Source: Microthrixaceae bacterium (GTDB lineage Bacteria > Actinomycetota > Acidimicrobiia > Acidimicrobiales > Microtrichaceae). From it: a stretch of DNA of 64,000 nucleotides. Of this stretch, positions 41,242 through 49,024 are shown piece by piece. Location: positions 806,001-870,000 of the forward strand of contig JACJWI010000001.1 in the NCBI GenBank assembly GCA_020637215.1, written 5' to 3'. Each line of letters begins with the position of its first letter. Position 1 is the stretch's first letter. The notes beneath the pieces are model-generated. The model saw only the letters and a program-made list of their open reading frames with translations. It had not been told where the DNA came from and did not search any database. A program made the position numbers and the translations under genes.

Positions 41242-41270
41242 TTGGATCGGGTCGGTCGGTACCCTACAGT
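41242..41270 (+). promoter_or_regulatory. Promoter of the cupredoxin gene (leaderless)
   Basis: TTGGAT (41242-41247) and TACAGT (41265-41270) have 17-bp spacing, and the -10 ends 7 nt before the GTG at 41278. The best-formed promoter in the window. It lies in the 98-bp gap shared with the divergent beta-helix gene. Confidence 0.6.
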
Positions 41271-41277
41271 CCGTCGG

Positions 41278-41688
41278 GTGACCAGCCGAGGTATCCGATC
41301 CATCCGTCTCGCCCTGATCGCCGGCGTCGGCCTGCTCGCCGTCGCCTGCGGAGGCGGGAGCTCGTCGTCGTTCTCGCTGCCCGACGGCGCGACGTGGACC
41401 AAGGAGTCCGGCAACGCCGTCACCGTCGACACCCGCGACAACGTGTTCGTCCCGCAGTTCATCGAGGTGAAGAAGGGCGCCGAGGTCACCTGGGACAACA
41501 CCGGGCGCAACCGCCACAACGTGCTGCCCGACGAGGAAGGCGACTTCAAGGAGGTGCAGGTCGACGAGCTGGACCCGGGCATGAAGGCGTCGCGCACCTT
41601 CGACGAGGTCGGCGAGTTCGGCTACTACTGCTCGCTGCACGGCACCGCCACCAAGGGGATGTTCGGCGCGATCAAGGTGGTCGAGTAG
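41278..41688 (+). CDS. Cupredoxin-domain lipoprotein (plastocyanin/azurin-like)
   Basis: 136 residues. Lipobox LLAVAC (Cys24) and a Ser/Gly linker. The type 1 copper ligands are all present: His80 (NRHN), Cys118 (YYCSLHG), His121 and Met128 (KGMFG). The fold fits a small plastocyanin-like domain (VTVDTRDNVFVPQFIEVKKGAEVTWDN). It likely binds copper outside the cell, as an electron carrier or copper-handling protein. GTG start 7 nt after a -10 box. The stop codon is in a 16-bp tandem repeat. The neighbouring divergent beta-helix/DUF1996 pair may share a role. Confidence 0.92.
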   Translation: MTSRGIRSIRLALIAGVGLLAVACGGGSSSSFSLPDGATWTKESGNAVTVDTRDNVFVPQFIEVKKGAEVTWDNTGRNRHNVLPDEEGDFKEVQVDELDPGMKASRTFDEVGEFGYYCSLHGTATKGMFGAIKVVE

Positions 41689-41711
41689 GTCCGGCGTCGA
41701 GTAGTCCCGAC
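41680..41711. repeat. 16-bp tandem repeat across the cupredoxin stop codon
   Basis: GTCGAGTAGGTCCGGC (41680-41695) and GTCGAGTAGTCCCGAC (41696-41711) are adjacent and share 12 of 16 bases, including GTCGAGTAG. The first TAG is the real stop; the second lies in another frame. A third partial unit (TCGAGCGGGG) follows. Confidence 0.8.
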
Positions 41712-41788
41712 TCGAGCGGGGCAGCCCGACGGGTCGCGCCGCCGGGTCGCACCGTCGGTCCGCGGCGACCTGCAAGTCTGTACGAGCC

Positions 41789-42532
41789 ATGTCGTTCCGT
41801 GACCGCTTCTTCACGCCCCGGGTGGCGCGGGCGACCACGTCACCGTCGGCGATTCTCGCCACCGGCGGCGGTGCCGCGGCCGGGATGCTCGTCGGCGGAC
41901 CGATCGGGGCGCTGATCGGCGGGCTCGGCGCCTACGCCGTCAGGGTTCTCGCCGCGGTGCCCCGGGCCCCGAAGCACCCCGGGACCGACATCCGGGGCCT
42001 GGTCGATCCGTGGCGCGGCCTCATGGTCGGGGTGATCGACGCCCGTCGCCGGTTCGACCGGGCCGTCTCGTCGGTGCGGTCCGGACCGCTGCGCGACCGC
42101 TTGGGCGAGGTCGGCACCCGTCTGGACACCGCGGTCGACGAGGCCGGCCGCATCGCCCGGGCCGGCAACCTGTTGACCAGCGGCCGCAAGCAGATCGACG
42201 TCCCCGCCATCCGCCAGGACCTGGATCTGGCCCGATCCGCGCCCCCGACCGACCGCACTGCGGCGACGATCCGGGCCGTCGAGGCACAGCTCGAGTCGGC
42301 CGGGCGGCTCGACCGCACCATCGCCGACACCGTCGACCAGCTCCGCCTGCTCGACGCCCGCCTGGACGAGACGGTGACCCGCACCGTCGAGCTGGCCGCC
42401 ACCCAGGCCGACTCGTCGGACCTGGGCGGCATCGGACCCGAGGTCGAGTCGATCGTGTCCGAGCTGGAGTCGCTGCGGCAGGCCGTCGAGGAGACCGGCG
42501 GCCCCACTCCGGCTCCCGGGACCACGCCGTGA
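41789..42532 (+). CDS. Membrane protein with helical C-terminal region, upstream of murJ
   Basis: 247 residues, not recognised. Residues 20-57 hold Gly/Ala-rich hydrophobic helices (ILATGGGAAAGMLVGGPIGALIGGLGAYAVRVLAAV) resembling a glycine-zipper membrane segment. The rest, to about 235, is predicted helical with heptad-like spacing (RLGEVGTRLDTAVDEAGRIARA, AVEAQLESAGRLDRTIADTVDQLRLLDARLDE), so a coiled coil facing the cytoplasm is likely. The stop overlaps the murJ start as GTGA, so it is coupled to murJ and may regulate or localise it. No clear -10 box or ribosome-binding site is seen. Confidence 0.7.
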   Translation: MSFRDRFFTPRVARATTSPSAILATGGGAAAGMLVGGPIGALIGGLGAYAVRVLAAVPRAPKHPGTDIRGLVDPWRGLMVGVIDARRRFDRAVSSVRSGPLRDRLGEVGTRLDTAVDEAGRIARAGNLLTSGRKQIDVPAIRQDLDLARSAPPTDRTAATIRAVEAQLESAGRLDRTIADTVDQLRLLDARLDETVTRTVELAATQADSSDLGGIGPEVESIVSELESLRQAVEETGGPTPAPGTTP

Positions 42533-44238
42533 CCCACGACGACGATCTGGCCGGACACGACGATCTGGCCGGACACGACGACCTGGCCCTCGCCGGACTC
42601 GAGGACGACGTCGCGCTGGCCGAGGCCGAGGCGGGCGACGACGTCATCGTCGACCGGCGTCGCGGCCGGAGCCTGCTCGCGGCCAGCGCCATGCCGGCCG
42701 TGGGCACCACGCTCAGCCGGGCGACAGGACTGATCCGGGTCGGCGCCCTGACCTACGCGCTCGGTCTCACGACGATCGCGGACGTCTACAACCTGGCCAA
42801 CACCACGCCGAACATCCTCTACGAGCTGGTGCTCGGCGGCGTCCTGTCGTCCACCCTGGTCCCGCTGTTCGTGCGGACCCTCGACGACGCGGACGACGAC
42901 ACCGCCTCGGTGGTGACGACCGTCGCGTTCTCGGCCATCGTGGCGATGACGCTGCTCGGCGTTGTCCTCGCCCCGTGGATCAACCGGCTGTTCGCCCTGC
43001 CGTTGGAAGGCGCCGACCGGGCCCAGCAGCTGCGCCTGGGCGACGACTTCCTGGAGCTCCTGATCCCGCAGATCCTGTTCTACGGCGTCACCACGCTCAT
43101 CACGGCGCTGCTGCACGCCCGCCGCCGCTTCGCTCCCCCTGCGTTCACACCGATCCTCACCAACCTGGTCACCGCGGCGGCCGCGGTCGCCGCAGCCAAG
43201 TGGTTCGCCCGCAGCGGCGCCGAGATGGGCCAGGTCTACCTGCTCGGGCTGGGCACCACCGCGGGGGTGGCCGCCATGGCGATCGCCCTGGTGCCGTACA
43301 TCCGCGGTTCGGGGATCCAGCTGCGGTGGCGGTTCCAGCCCCGCCACCCGGCGGTGCGCTCGGTGATGCGGCTCTCGGGCTGGACGGTCGGATTCGCCGC
43401 GGCCAACCAGGTGGCCGTGCTGTTGATCCTGACCATGGCCCGGGCCCAGGAGGCGGGCACGGTGTCGGCCTACCAGTACGCCTTCATCTTCTTCCAGCTC
43501 CCCCACGGCCTGATCGCGGTGTCGCTGATGACCGCTGTGCTGCCCGAGTTGGCCGAGGCCGCCGTCGACCGCGACGACCGGGCCTACATCGCCCGGTTCC
43601 GAGAGGGCACCAGCCTGCTGCTCACCTTCCTGCTGCCGGCCGCGGTCGGCCTGCTGTTCGTGGGCGAGCCCCTGATCCGGCTGTTCCTGCAGCGCGGCAG
43701 CTTCACCGCCGAGGACACCGAGCGGACCACGCGGATGCTGCTCGGCTTCGCGATCGGCCTCCCGGCGTTCTCGGTGTACCTGTACTGCGTACGGGCGTTC
43801 TTCGCCCGCCGCGACACCCGGACCCCGTTCTTCCTCAACGTGGGCCAGAACGCCCTCAACGTCGCCCTGGTCATCCCGCTGACCCGGCTGTGGGGGGCCG
43901 AGGGGTTGTCGGTCGCCTACTCGGCGTCGTACTGGGTCATCGCGGTGGTGACGCTGTACGTGTTGAACCGTCGGGTCCCGCACCTGCTGACCGCCCGGGC
44001 CATGTGGCCGTTCCTGCGTTCCATCGGCGTGGGCGTGGCCGTGTTCGTGGCGTTGGGGGCGACCAGCCTGGTGATGGGCGACCAGGTCGGCCCGGTGCTC
44101 GAACTGCTGGTCGAGGTCGGCGTGGCCGTCGCGGTGTTCGTCCCGGTCACGTTCATGCTGAAGCCCAAGGGCTTCGAGCCGGCCATCGACCGGCTCCGTC
44201 AGGGCATGCGCCGCCGGGGTCGCTCGATGGCTGGTTAG
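42529..44238 (+). CDS. murJ: Lipid II flippase MurJ (MviN)
   Basis: 569 residues, about 14 membrane helices. MviN/MurJ features: LSRATGLIRVGALTYALG, ANTTPNILYELVLGGVLSSTLVPLFV, FYGVTTLITALLHARRRFAPPAF, GTVSAYQYAFIFFQLPHGLIAVSL. It flips lipid II across the membrane for peptidoglycan synthesis. The first 55 residues are an unusual acidic, cytoplasmic extension with a repeated LAGHDD motif encoded by an 18-bp tandem repeat. GTG start overlapping the previous gene. The stop TAG doubles as part of the pspA -10 box. Confidence 0.93.
   Translation: MTHDDDLAGHDDLAGHDDLALAGLEDDVALAEAEAGDDVIVDRRRGRSLLAASAMPAVGTTLSRATGLIRVGALTYALGLTTIADVYNLANTTPNILYELVLGGVLSSTLVPLFVRTLDDADDDTASVVTTVAFSAIVAMTLLGVVLAPWINRLFALPLEGADRAQQLRLGDDFLELLIPQILFYGVTTLITALLHARRRFAPPAFTPILTNLVTAAAAVAAAKWFARSGAEMGQVYLLGLGTTAGVAAMAIALVPYIRGSGIQLRWRFQPRHPAVRSVMRLSGWTVGFAAANQVAVLLILTMARAQEAGTVSAYQYAFIFFQLPHGLIAVSLMTAVLPELAEAAVDRDDRAYIARFREGTSLLLTFLLPAAVGLLFVGEPLIRLFLQRGSFTAEDTERTTRMLLGFAIGLPAFSVYLYCVRAFFARRDTRTPFFLNVGQNALNVALVIPLTRLWGAEGLSVAYSASYWVIAVVTLYVLNRRVPHLLTARAMWPFLRSIGVGVAVFVALGATSLVMGDQVGPVLELLVEVGVAVAVFVPVTFMLKPKGFEPAIDRLRQGMRRRGRSMAG
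42541..42594. repeat. In-frame 18-bp tandem repeat at the start of murJ
   Basis: GACGATCTGGCCGGACAC occurs at 42541-42558 and 42559-42576, with a degenerate third copy to 42594. It encodes the repeated LAGHDD in the acidic N-terminus of MurJ. The unit keeps the reading frame. Confidence 0.9.
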
Positions 44239-44241
44239 GCT
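44236..44241 (+). promoter_or_regulatory. Putative -10 box of pspA overlapping the murJ stop
   Basis: TAGGCT ends 7 nt before the pspA ATG at 44249. Its first three bases are the murJ stop codon. No ribosome-binding site. Confidence 0.45.
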
Positions 44242-44248
44242 CGGCGCC

Positions 44249-45088
44249 ATGTGGAAAGCGATCAAGCGGTGGTGGGCCTACCTGGGCGCCAAGGTCAACA
44301 GCGTCTTCAACGAGAAGGCCGACCCCAAGGTGCAGCTGGAGCAGGCGATCACCGAGGCTCAGGAGCAGCACCGCCGGCTCAAGGAGCAGGCGGCCAACGT
44401 GATCGCCAACCAGAAGCAGAACCAGATGCGCCTCGACGCCGCGCTCGAGGAACTGGAGCGCTTGAACCGCAACGCCCAGCAGGCGGTGCTGATGGCCGAC
44501 GAAGCCACCCGCAAGGGCGACGCCGCCAAGACCGCCGAGTACACCTCCGCCGCCGAGGCGTTCGCCAACCAGCTGATCGCCAAGGAGAAGGAGGTCGAGA
44601 ACCTCAAGCAGATGTCGCTGCAGGCCACCCAGGCCGCCGAGCAGGCCAAGGCGGCGGTGCAGCAGAACTCCCGTGTGCTCCAGCAGAAGCTGGCCGAGAA
44701 GCAGAAGCTCCTGGGTCAGCTCGACCAGGCCAAGATGCAGGAGCAGATGAACAAGGCGATGGCCTCGCTGTCCGAGCAGGTCGGTGAGGACGTCCCGACG
44801 CTCGACGAGGTCCGCGAGAAGATCGAGACCCGCTACGCCCGGGCCAAGGGGATGGCCGAGCTGCAGGACATGTCGGTCGAGTCGAAGATGCTCGAGGTCG
44901 AGCAGGCGTCGATCAACGTCGAGGCCCAGGCCCGGCTGTCGGAGATCCGTTCCAAGCTCGGCATCGCCGACGCCGCGGCCCCGGCCGCCACCACGGAACC
45001 CACGACCACCGAGCCCGCTGCCGGCGAGCCGGCCACCGCCGAATCGACGCCCGCCGAGTCCGGCACGGAGCCCTCTCCGGGCACCTGA
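44249..45088 (+). CDS. pspA: PspA/IM30 family protein
   Basis: 279 residues. N-terminal amphipathic helix MWKAIKRWWAYLGAKVNSVFNEKADP, then a long coiled coil (about 30-225) rich in Gln, Lys, Glu and Ala, then an unstructured Ala/Thr/Pro/Glu tail. PspA/IM30 proteins are ESCRT-III-related and protect membrane integrity under stress. ATG at 44249 seems leaderless. It is 10 bp after murJ, so read-through from the murJ operon plus its own promoter are both possible, linking envelope synthesis to membrane stress protection. Confidence 0.92.
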   Translation: MWKAIKRWWAYLGAKVNSVFNEKADPKVQLEQAITEAQEQHRRLKEQAANVIANQKQNQMRLDAALEELERLNRNAQQAVLMADEATRKGDAAKTAEYTSAAEAFANQLIAKEKEVENLKQMSLQATQAAEQAKAAVQQNSRVLQQKLAEKQKLLGQLDQAKMQEQMNKAMASLSEQVGEDVPTLDEVREKIETRYARAKGMAELQDMSVESKMLEVEQASINVEAQARLSEIRSKLGIADAAAPAATTEPTTTEPAAGEPATAESTPAESGTEPSPGT

Positions 45089-45099
45089 GTCAGCCCGAC

Positions 45100-45133
45100 A
45101 CGCCTCCGCCCCACTCCGGGTCCGGGCAGGCGT
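45100..45133. terminator. Bidirectional hairpin between pspA and the monooxygenase gene
   Basis: ACGCCT (45100-45105) pairs with AGGCGT (45128-45133) and inner GCCC (45108-45111) with GGGC (45124-45127), filling most of the 45-bp convergent gap. No T-run. Confidence 0.5.
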
Positions 45134-46930
45134 TCAGCTGAACTCGAGGCCGGCGAACTCGCCGGAGCGTCGCCACCGGTCGATGTGGTCGAAGAAGGCG
45201 ACCGGGCCGTCGGGGTACCCGCTCATCCCCCGGCGTTGCGTGCGGCCGATCGGCCCACCCTCGTTGTTGTAGTAGCCGGGGGTGCACTCGGCGTTGCCCA
45301 TGAACGACCGGGGGTTGCCGTCGAGCAGCTGCATCCAGGCGTCCTGAGCGGCCTCGGTCACCTCGACCTGCTCGGCACCGGTGTCGAGGGCGTGGCCGAT
45401 GACCGCGGCCGCGGTCGACCCGGCCTCGGTGAGGTTGTGGGTGATGTTCGACACCAGGTTGGCGCCCTGGGCCAGCCCGGTGATGAACAGGTTGGGGAAC
45501 CCCCGGACGTGCATTCCGTGCAGCGACACCATGCCCTCGGCCCACGCGTCGGTGAGGGTGACCCCGTCGCGACCGGTGGTCTCGAACCCGCTGCGGCGGG
45601 CCTGGTCGGTGCCGACCTCGAAGCCGGAGGCGAAGATCAGGCAGTCGAGCTCGTAGTGGTCGTCGTCGACCCACACGCCGGTGGCGTCGATGGCGCTGAC
45701 GCCGCGACCGTCGGTGTCGATCAGGCGCACGCCGGGCTCGTTGAACGCCTGGAGGTACTCGTCGTGGAAGCAGGGCCGCTTGCACAGCTGGCGGTACCAC
45801 GGCTTGAGCGCGTCGGCGGTGGCGGGGTCGGCCACGATCGAGTCGATGCGGGCGCGGATCTCCTCCATCTTCTCGTCGTCGCTGTCCTCGTAGGCCTGCT
45901 GCATCAGCTCGGGGGTCAGCTCCGTGCCCGGGACCGCCATCATGTCGACGATCCGGTCCCGGATCCGCTGGGAGATGTCGGTCCAGCCGTCCTTCACCAG
46001 GTCGACGTCGGTGAAGCCGCCGGTCTGGAGGGTGGCGAAGTTGATCAGCCACTCCCTCTGCCAGCCCGGACCGAGCTCGGCGAAGTCGTCGGGACCGAAG
46101 GTCCGGTTGGCCCGCACGTCGACCGACGACGGCGTGCGCTGGAACACGTGCAGCTCCGCAGCCGAGGTGGCGAGGTGCGGGATCGCCTGGACCGCCGTCG
46201 CCCCGGTGCCGATGATGCCGACCCGCTTGTCGGCCAACCCGGTCATCGGCGCGCCCGCCGCGTCGCCGCCGGTGTAGTCGTAGTCCCAGCGGCTGGTGTG
46301 GAAGGCGTGGCCGTCGAATGTCTCGATGCCGGGGATGCCGGGGAGCTTGGGCCGGTGCAACGGCCCGGTCCCCATGGTGACGAACCGGGCGCGGATCTCA
46401 TCTCCCCGGTCGGTGGTCACGATCCAGCGGGACGCGTCATCGTCCCAGTTCAGTGAGCGCACCTGGGTGGACAGGAGGGCGTCGCGGTAGAGGTCGAAGG
46501 TCTCGGCGATGCGGCGGGCGTGGGCGAAGATCTCCGGGGCCGGCACGTACTTGGCCGACGGCAGGTACCCGGTCTCCTCGAGCAGCGGCAGGTAAATCAT
46601 CGCCGCGGTGTCGCACATGGCGCCGGGGTAGCGGTTCCAGTACCACGCGCCGCCGACGTCTCCGCCGCCCTCGATGATGCGCAGGTCCTGCACGCCTCGC
46701 TCGCGCAGCCGCGCGCCGACGCACAGGCCGGCGAACCCGCCACCGATGATGGCCACGTCGACGTCGACACGGACCGGGTCCCGCTCGTCAGGGGTGGTGT
46801 ATGGATCGTCGAGCAGGTGGGCGTAGCGCCCGGTGGGCTGGAGGTACTGGTCGTTGCCGTCGGGCCGGATCCGCTTGTCGCGCTCGATCCGGTACCGCTC
46901 CCGCAGGGCGTCGTGATCGGGGGTGGGCAT
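45134..46930 (-). CDS. Flavin-containing monooxygenase, Baeyer-Villiger type
   Basis: 598 residues. FAD-binding GGGFAG (63-68) and NADPH-binding GTGATA (GIIGTGATAVQ), separated by the type I Baeyer-Villiger fingerprint F-x-G-x3-H-x3-W-D (FDGHAFHTSRWD). RYPGAMCDTAAMIYLPL is also typical. Such enzymes insert oxygen next to a carbonyl in ketones or steroids using NADPH and O2; the substrate is not predictable. The ATG at 46930 follows TACGGT by 6 nt. Alone on its strand between the pspA hairpin and the HNH gene. Confidence 0.92.
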   Translation of the reverse strand: MPTPDHDALRERYRIERDKRIRPDGNDQYLQPTGRYAHLLDDPYTTPDERDPVRVDVDVAIIGGGFAGLCVGARLRERGVQDLRIIEGGGDVGGAWYWNRYPGAMCDTAAMIYLPLLEETGYLPSAKYVPAPEIFAHARRIAETFDLYRDALLSTQVRSLNWDDDASRWIVTTDRGDEIRARFVTMGTGPLHRPKLPGIPGIETFDGHAFHTSRWDYDYTGGDAAGAPMTGLADKRVGIIGTGATAVQAIPHLATSAAELHVFQRTPSSVDVRANRTFGPDDFAELGPGWQREWLINFATLQTGGFTDVDLVKDGWTDISQRIRDRIVDMMAVPGTELTPELMQQAYEDSDDEKMEEIRARIDSIVADPATADALKPWYRQLCKRPCFHDEYLQAFNEPGVRLIDTDGRGVSAIDATGVWVDDDHYELDCLIFASGFEVGTDQARRSGFETTGRDGVTLTDAWAEGMVSLHGMHVRGFPNLFITGLAQGANLVSNITHNLTEAGSTAAAVIGHALDTGAEQVEVTEAAQDAWMQLLDGNPRSFMGNAECTPGYYNNEGGPIGRTQRRGMSGYPDGPVAFFDHIDRWRRSGEFAGLEFS

Positions 46931-46936
46931 GGACGG

Positions 46937-46961
46937 ACCGTACCCGCGCCGGGGCGCGGGT
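46937..46961 (-). promoter_or_regulatory. Monooxygenase -10 box abutting a perfect GC hairpin
   Basis: On the minus strand TACGGT (46942-46937) lies 6 nt before the ATG. Immediately upstream, ACCCGCGCC (46942-46950) and GGCGCGGGT (46953-46961) form a 9-bp perfect stem with a 2-nt loop. The stem could end transcription of the HNH gene and sits where the -10/-35 spacer of the monooxygenase would be. Confidence 0.5.
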
Positions 46962-47000
46962 GGTCGCTGGGCGTGGGTTGGTCCGGTGCCGGTCCCGCGC

Positions 47001-48467
47001 TCAGGCGGGTGCGGGTCTGGATTGTCGGGGTTGCTGGTCCTGTCGGGGTGGCCGGTCGTGGTGGGTGGGGAGTCGGGCGCCGTCGGGGGTGGTGATGGTG
47101 AAGAAGCTGGTCTGATCGCCGTCAGCGCCGTCTCCTGACGCTCCGTCGGTATGGGGGTTGAGGGTCATCTGCCATCCGGTGCGGTGGATGACGCCGTGGT
47201 GGTGGCGGCACAGCAACGCGAGGTTGTCGATGGTGGTGGGGCCGCCGTCGGTGTGGCGGGTGACGTGGTGGGCGTCGCACCACGACGCGGGTCGGTCACA
47301 TCCGGGGAAGACGCAGTGTCCGTCGCGGACGGCGAGCGCCCGGCGTTGTGGGGTGCTGGCGTGGCGTTCGTCGCGTCGACAGGCGACGGGGTGACCGTCC
47401 GCGGCGATGAGGATCCAGGTGTAGGTGGGGTCACAGGTGAGCATCTCCCACTCGCGGCTCGAGTGGCGGAGCCGGGCACCGGTCAGGTCCATCGCCCTCT
47501 TCGACCAGTCGACAGGCCCGTCGTGACGCGGTCCGGGCAGGAGGGTGCCGTCGTGGAACAAGTCGGCGACGGTGTCGGTGTCGACGTCGATGACGAAGGT
47601 GATGTCCGCCGCGGGACCCGTGCGTGTGCCGGTGTCGGTCGCTCCAGCGCCGCGTTCGACGAGGTTGACGAACGCTCGGGCCAGCAGTTCCGAGCGGGGT
47701 GGGACCTCCAACAGGGGGCTCTGTTCGTGGTCGCGGACTGCTTGGAGGTGGAGGCGGTCGGCTTCGGCTTCGAGACGGTCGGCGAAGCCGACCGCGGTGG
47801 GTCCGTACAGGTCGACGGTGGCGCTGACGGTATCGCCGGAACGGACGATGGAGGCGTGGTCCCGCGGTCGGGGTGGCTCCGCGCCGTCGCCATCGGCGTA
47901 GGAGCCGATCTGAGCGACGTCACGGGCGAACGCGGTCCACGTCGAGGACGCGGCGGCGACGTCGACGAGCTCGTCCTGGATGGCAGCAAGGGTGTCGCGG
48001 GTGCGGTCGTTGGCCACCCGGGTGATCTCCCGCACCCGATCGACCGGCAACTCACCATGGCGGAGGGCGTCGGCGAGTCGGGGCAGGTGCCGCAACGTCG
48101 CTGCCGTGCGCAGGTCCCGCCGCACCCGGCGCGGATCCGCGCCATGACGCCAGCCGGCTTCGTTCGCGACGGTGTGGCCGAGGCGCCGGTCGGTCAGATC
48201 ACGGGCATCGAGTTCGGCGAGCAGCCCGAACCGGGCCGAGTGGAACAGGCGGTCGACGGTCTCGAGCGCGTCGAACAGTCCGAGGCAGGTGTCGTCGTCC
48301 AGACCACGCCACTCCGTACCGGCCAGGACCCCGATCGCGTCGAGCGCCGCGGCCGCGTCGGCCGGCACCGGGAACACCGGCACCCCGAACCCCGCCGACA
48401 CCGCCTCCCGGCCAGCACCGTCCCCGGCCGACCCTCCTCCTGATGTCCCTTCCCCAGTCGAACGCAT
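47001..48467 (-). CDS. DUF222/13E12-type protein with C-terminal HNH endonuclease domain
   Basis: 488 residues. The N-terminal 300 are the helical DUF222 domain (RRLGHTVANEAGWRHGADPRRVRRDLRTA, LPVDRVREITRVA). Near residues 390-435 is an HNH motif: CVFPGCDRPASWCDAHHVTRHTDGG and NLALLCRHHHGVIH, with zinc-binding cysteines and the catalytic His. This family is multi-copy in many actinobacteria and is often viewed as selfish or mobile DNA. The first 35 and last 45 residues are low complexity. ATG at 48467 with neither a good ribosome-binding site nor a -10 box. Divergent from the small gene at 48564. Confidence 0.9.
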   Translation of the reverse strand: MRSTGEGTSGGGSAGDGAGREAVSAGFGVPVFPVPADAAAALDAIGVLAGTEWRGLDDDTCLGLFDALETVDRLFHSARFGLLAELDARDLTDRRLGHTVANEAGWRHGADPRRVRRDLRTAATLRHLPRLADALRHGELPVDRVREITRVANDRTRDTLAAIQDELVDVAAASSTWTAFARDVAQIGSYADGDGAEPPRPRDHASIVRSGDTVSATVDLYGPTAVGFADRLEAEADRLHLQAVRDHEQSPLLEVPPRSELLARAFVNLVERGAGATDTGTRTGPAADITFVIDVDTDTVADLFHDGTLLPGPRHDGPVDWSKRAMDLTGARLRHSSREWEMLTCDPTYTWILIAADGHPVACRRDERHASTPQRRALAVRDGHCVFPGCDRPASWCDAHHVTRHTDGGPTTIDNLALLCRHHHGVIHRTGWQMTLNPHTDGASGDGADGDQTSFFTITTPDGARLPTHHDRPPRQDQQPRQSRPAPA

Positions 48468-48563
48468 GTTCGCATCATGCCGGAGGGGTGTGACAGTGCC
48501 CTGACGAATCGACCGAACCCGGGCGACGAACCGCTGACGTTACGGCACCCTGTACTCGTGGGA

Positions 48564-49013
48564 ATGTACGACGAGTTCACCGACGCGATCCGCGACGGCC
48601 AGATCAAGTGCTGGGGCAAGCGCCTCGACCTGTACATCATCGGCGACCCCGTGACGCTCCACGTCGCCGTCGACGACGACACCGCGCACGAGCTCGCGAG
48701 GGAACTCGACGCCGACGAAGACGCCGGCCTCGCCGACCAGCCCCGCAGCATGCGCACCCGGAGTCTCCTCTACGACGGCCGACCTCGGCCGGACATCCTC
48801 GACTTCCAGGTCCTCTGCCGCGACGGCAGCGCCCTGGTCGTCCGGGACGGCCACTGGGTGCGCTGGGCCGACGCCCCCGAGGAGGGGCTGCTCCTCGTCG
48901 ACAACCGCGGACGCGCCGTCGAGGCGGGCGACGTCGACCGGGGGGCCTGGATCATCGACGACGACCACCGCCCACGCCGTCGTCGCGACGTCGCTCCGGA
49001 CGACGCCAGCTGA
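48564..49013 (+). CDS. Hypothetical protein of unknown function
   Basis: 149 residues, not recognised. It starts MYDEFTDAIRDGQIKCWGKRLDLYIIGDPVTLHVA and has a beta-rich middle (FQVLCRDGSALVVRDGHWVRWA) and an acidic then basic C-terminus. No signal peptide or membrane segment. ATG 48564 is preferred; an in-frame GTG at 48558 is two codons upstream. TGTACT (48551-48556) lies 7 nt before the ATG but is not a standard -10. Codon bias matches neighbours. Convergent with proB. Confidence 0.6.
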   Translation: MYDEFTDAIRDGQIKCWGKRLDLYIIGDPVTLHVAVDDDTAHELARELDADEDAGLADQPRSMRTRSLLYDGRPRPDILDFQVLCRDGSALVVRDGHWVRWADAPEEGLLLVDNRGRAVEAGDVDRGAWIIDDDHRPRRRRDVAPDDAS

Positions 49014-49024
49014 TCAGGACCGCA

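Noticed and set aside
41726..41758. CCGACGG/CCGTCGG inverted repeat as terminator after the cupredoxin gene
   Set aside because: The loop is 19 nt and contains a direct repeat; stability is doubtful and no T-run follows.
41932..44265. 777-codon minus-strand frame opposite murJ
   Set aside because: Low-complexity His/Arg/Gly-rich translation and no start signal; murJ on the plus strand is certain.
47001..48467. DUF222-HNH gene as part of an intron or inserted mobile element
   Set aside because: No flanking repeats, intron boundaries or split host gene were found; it is annotated only as a free-standing gene.
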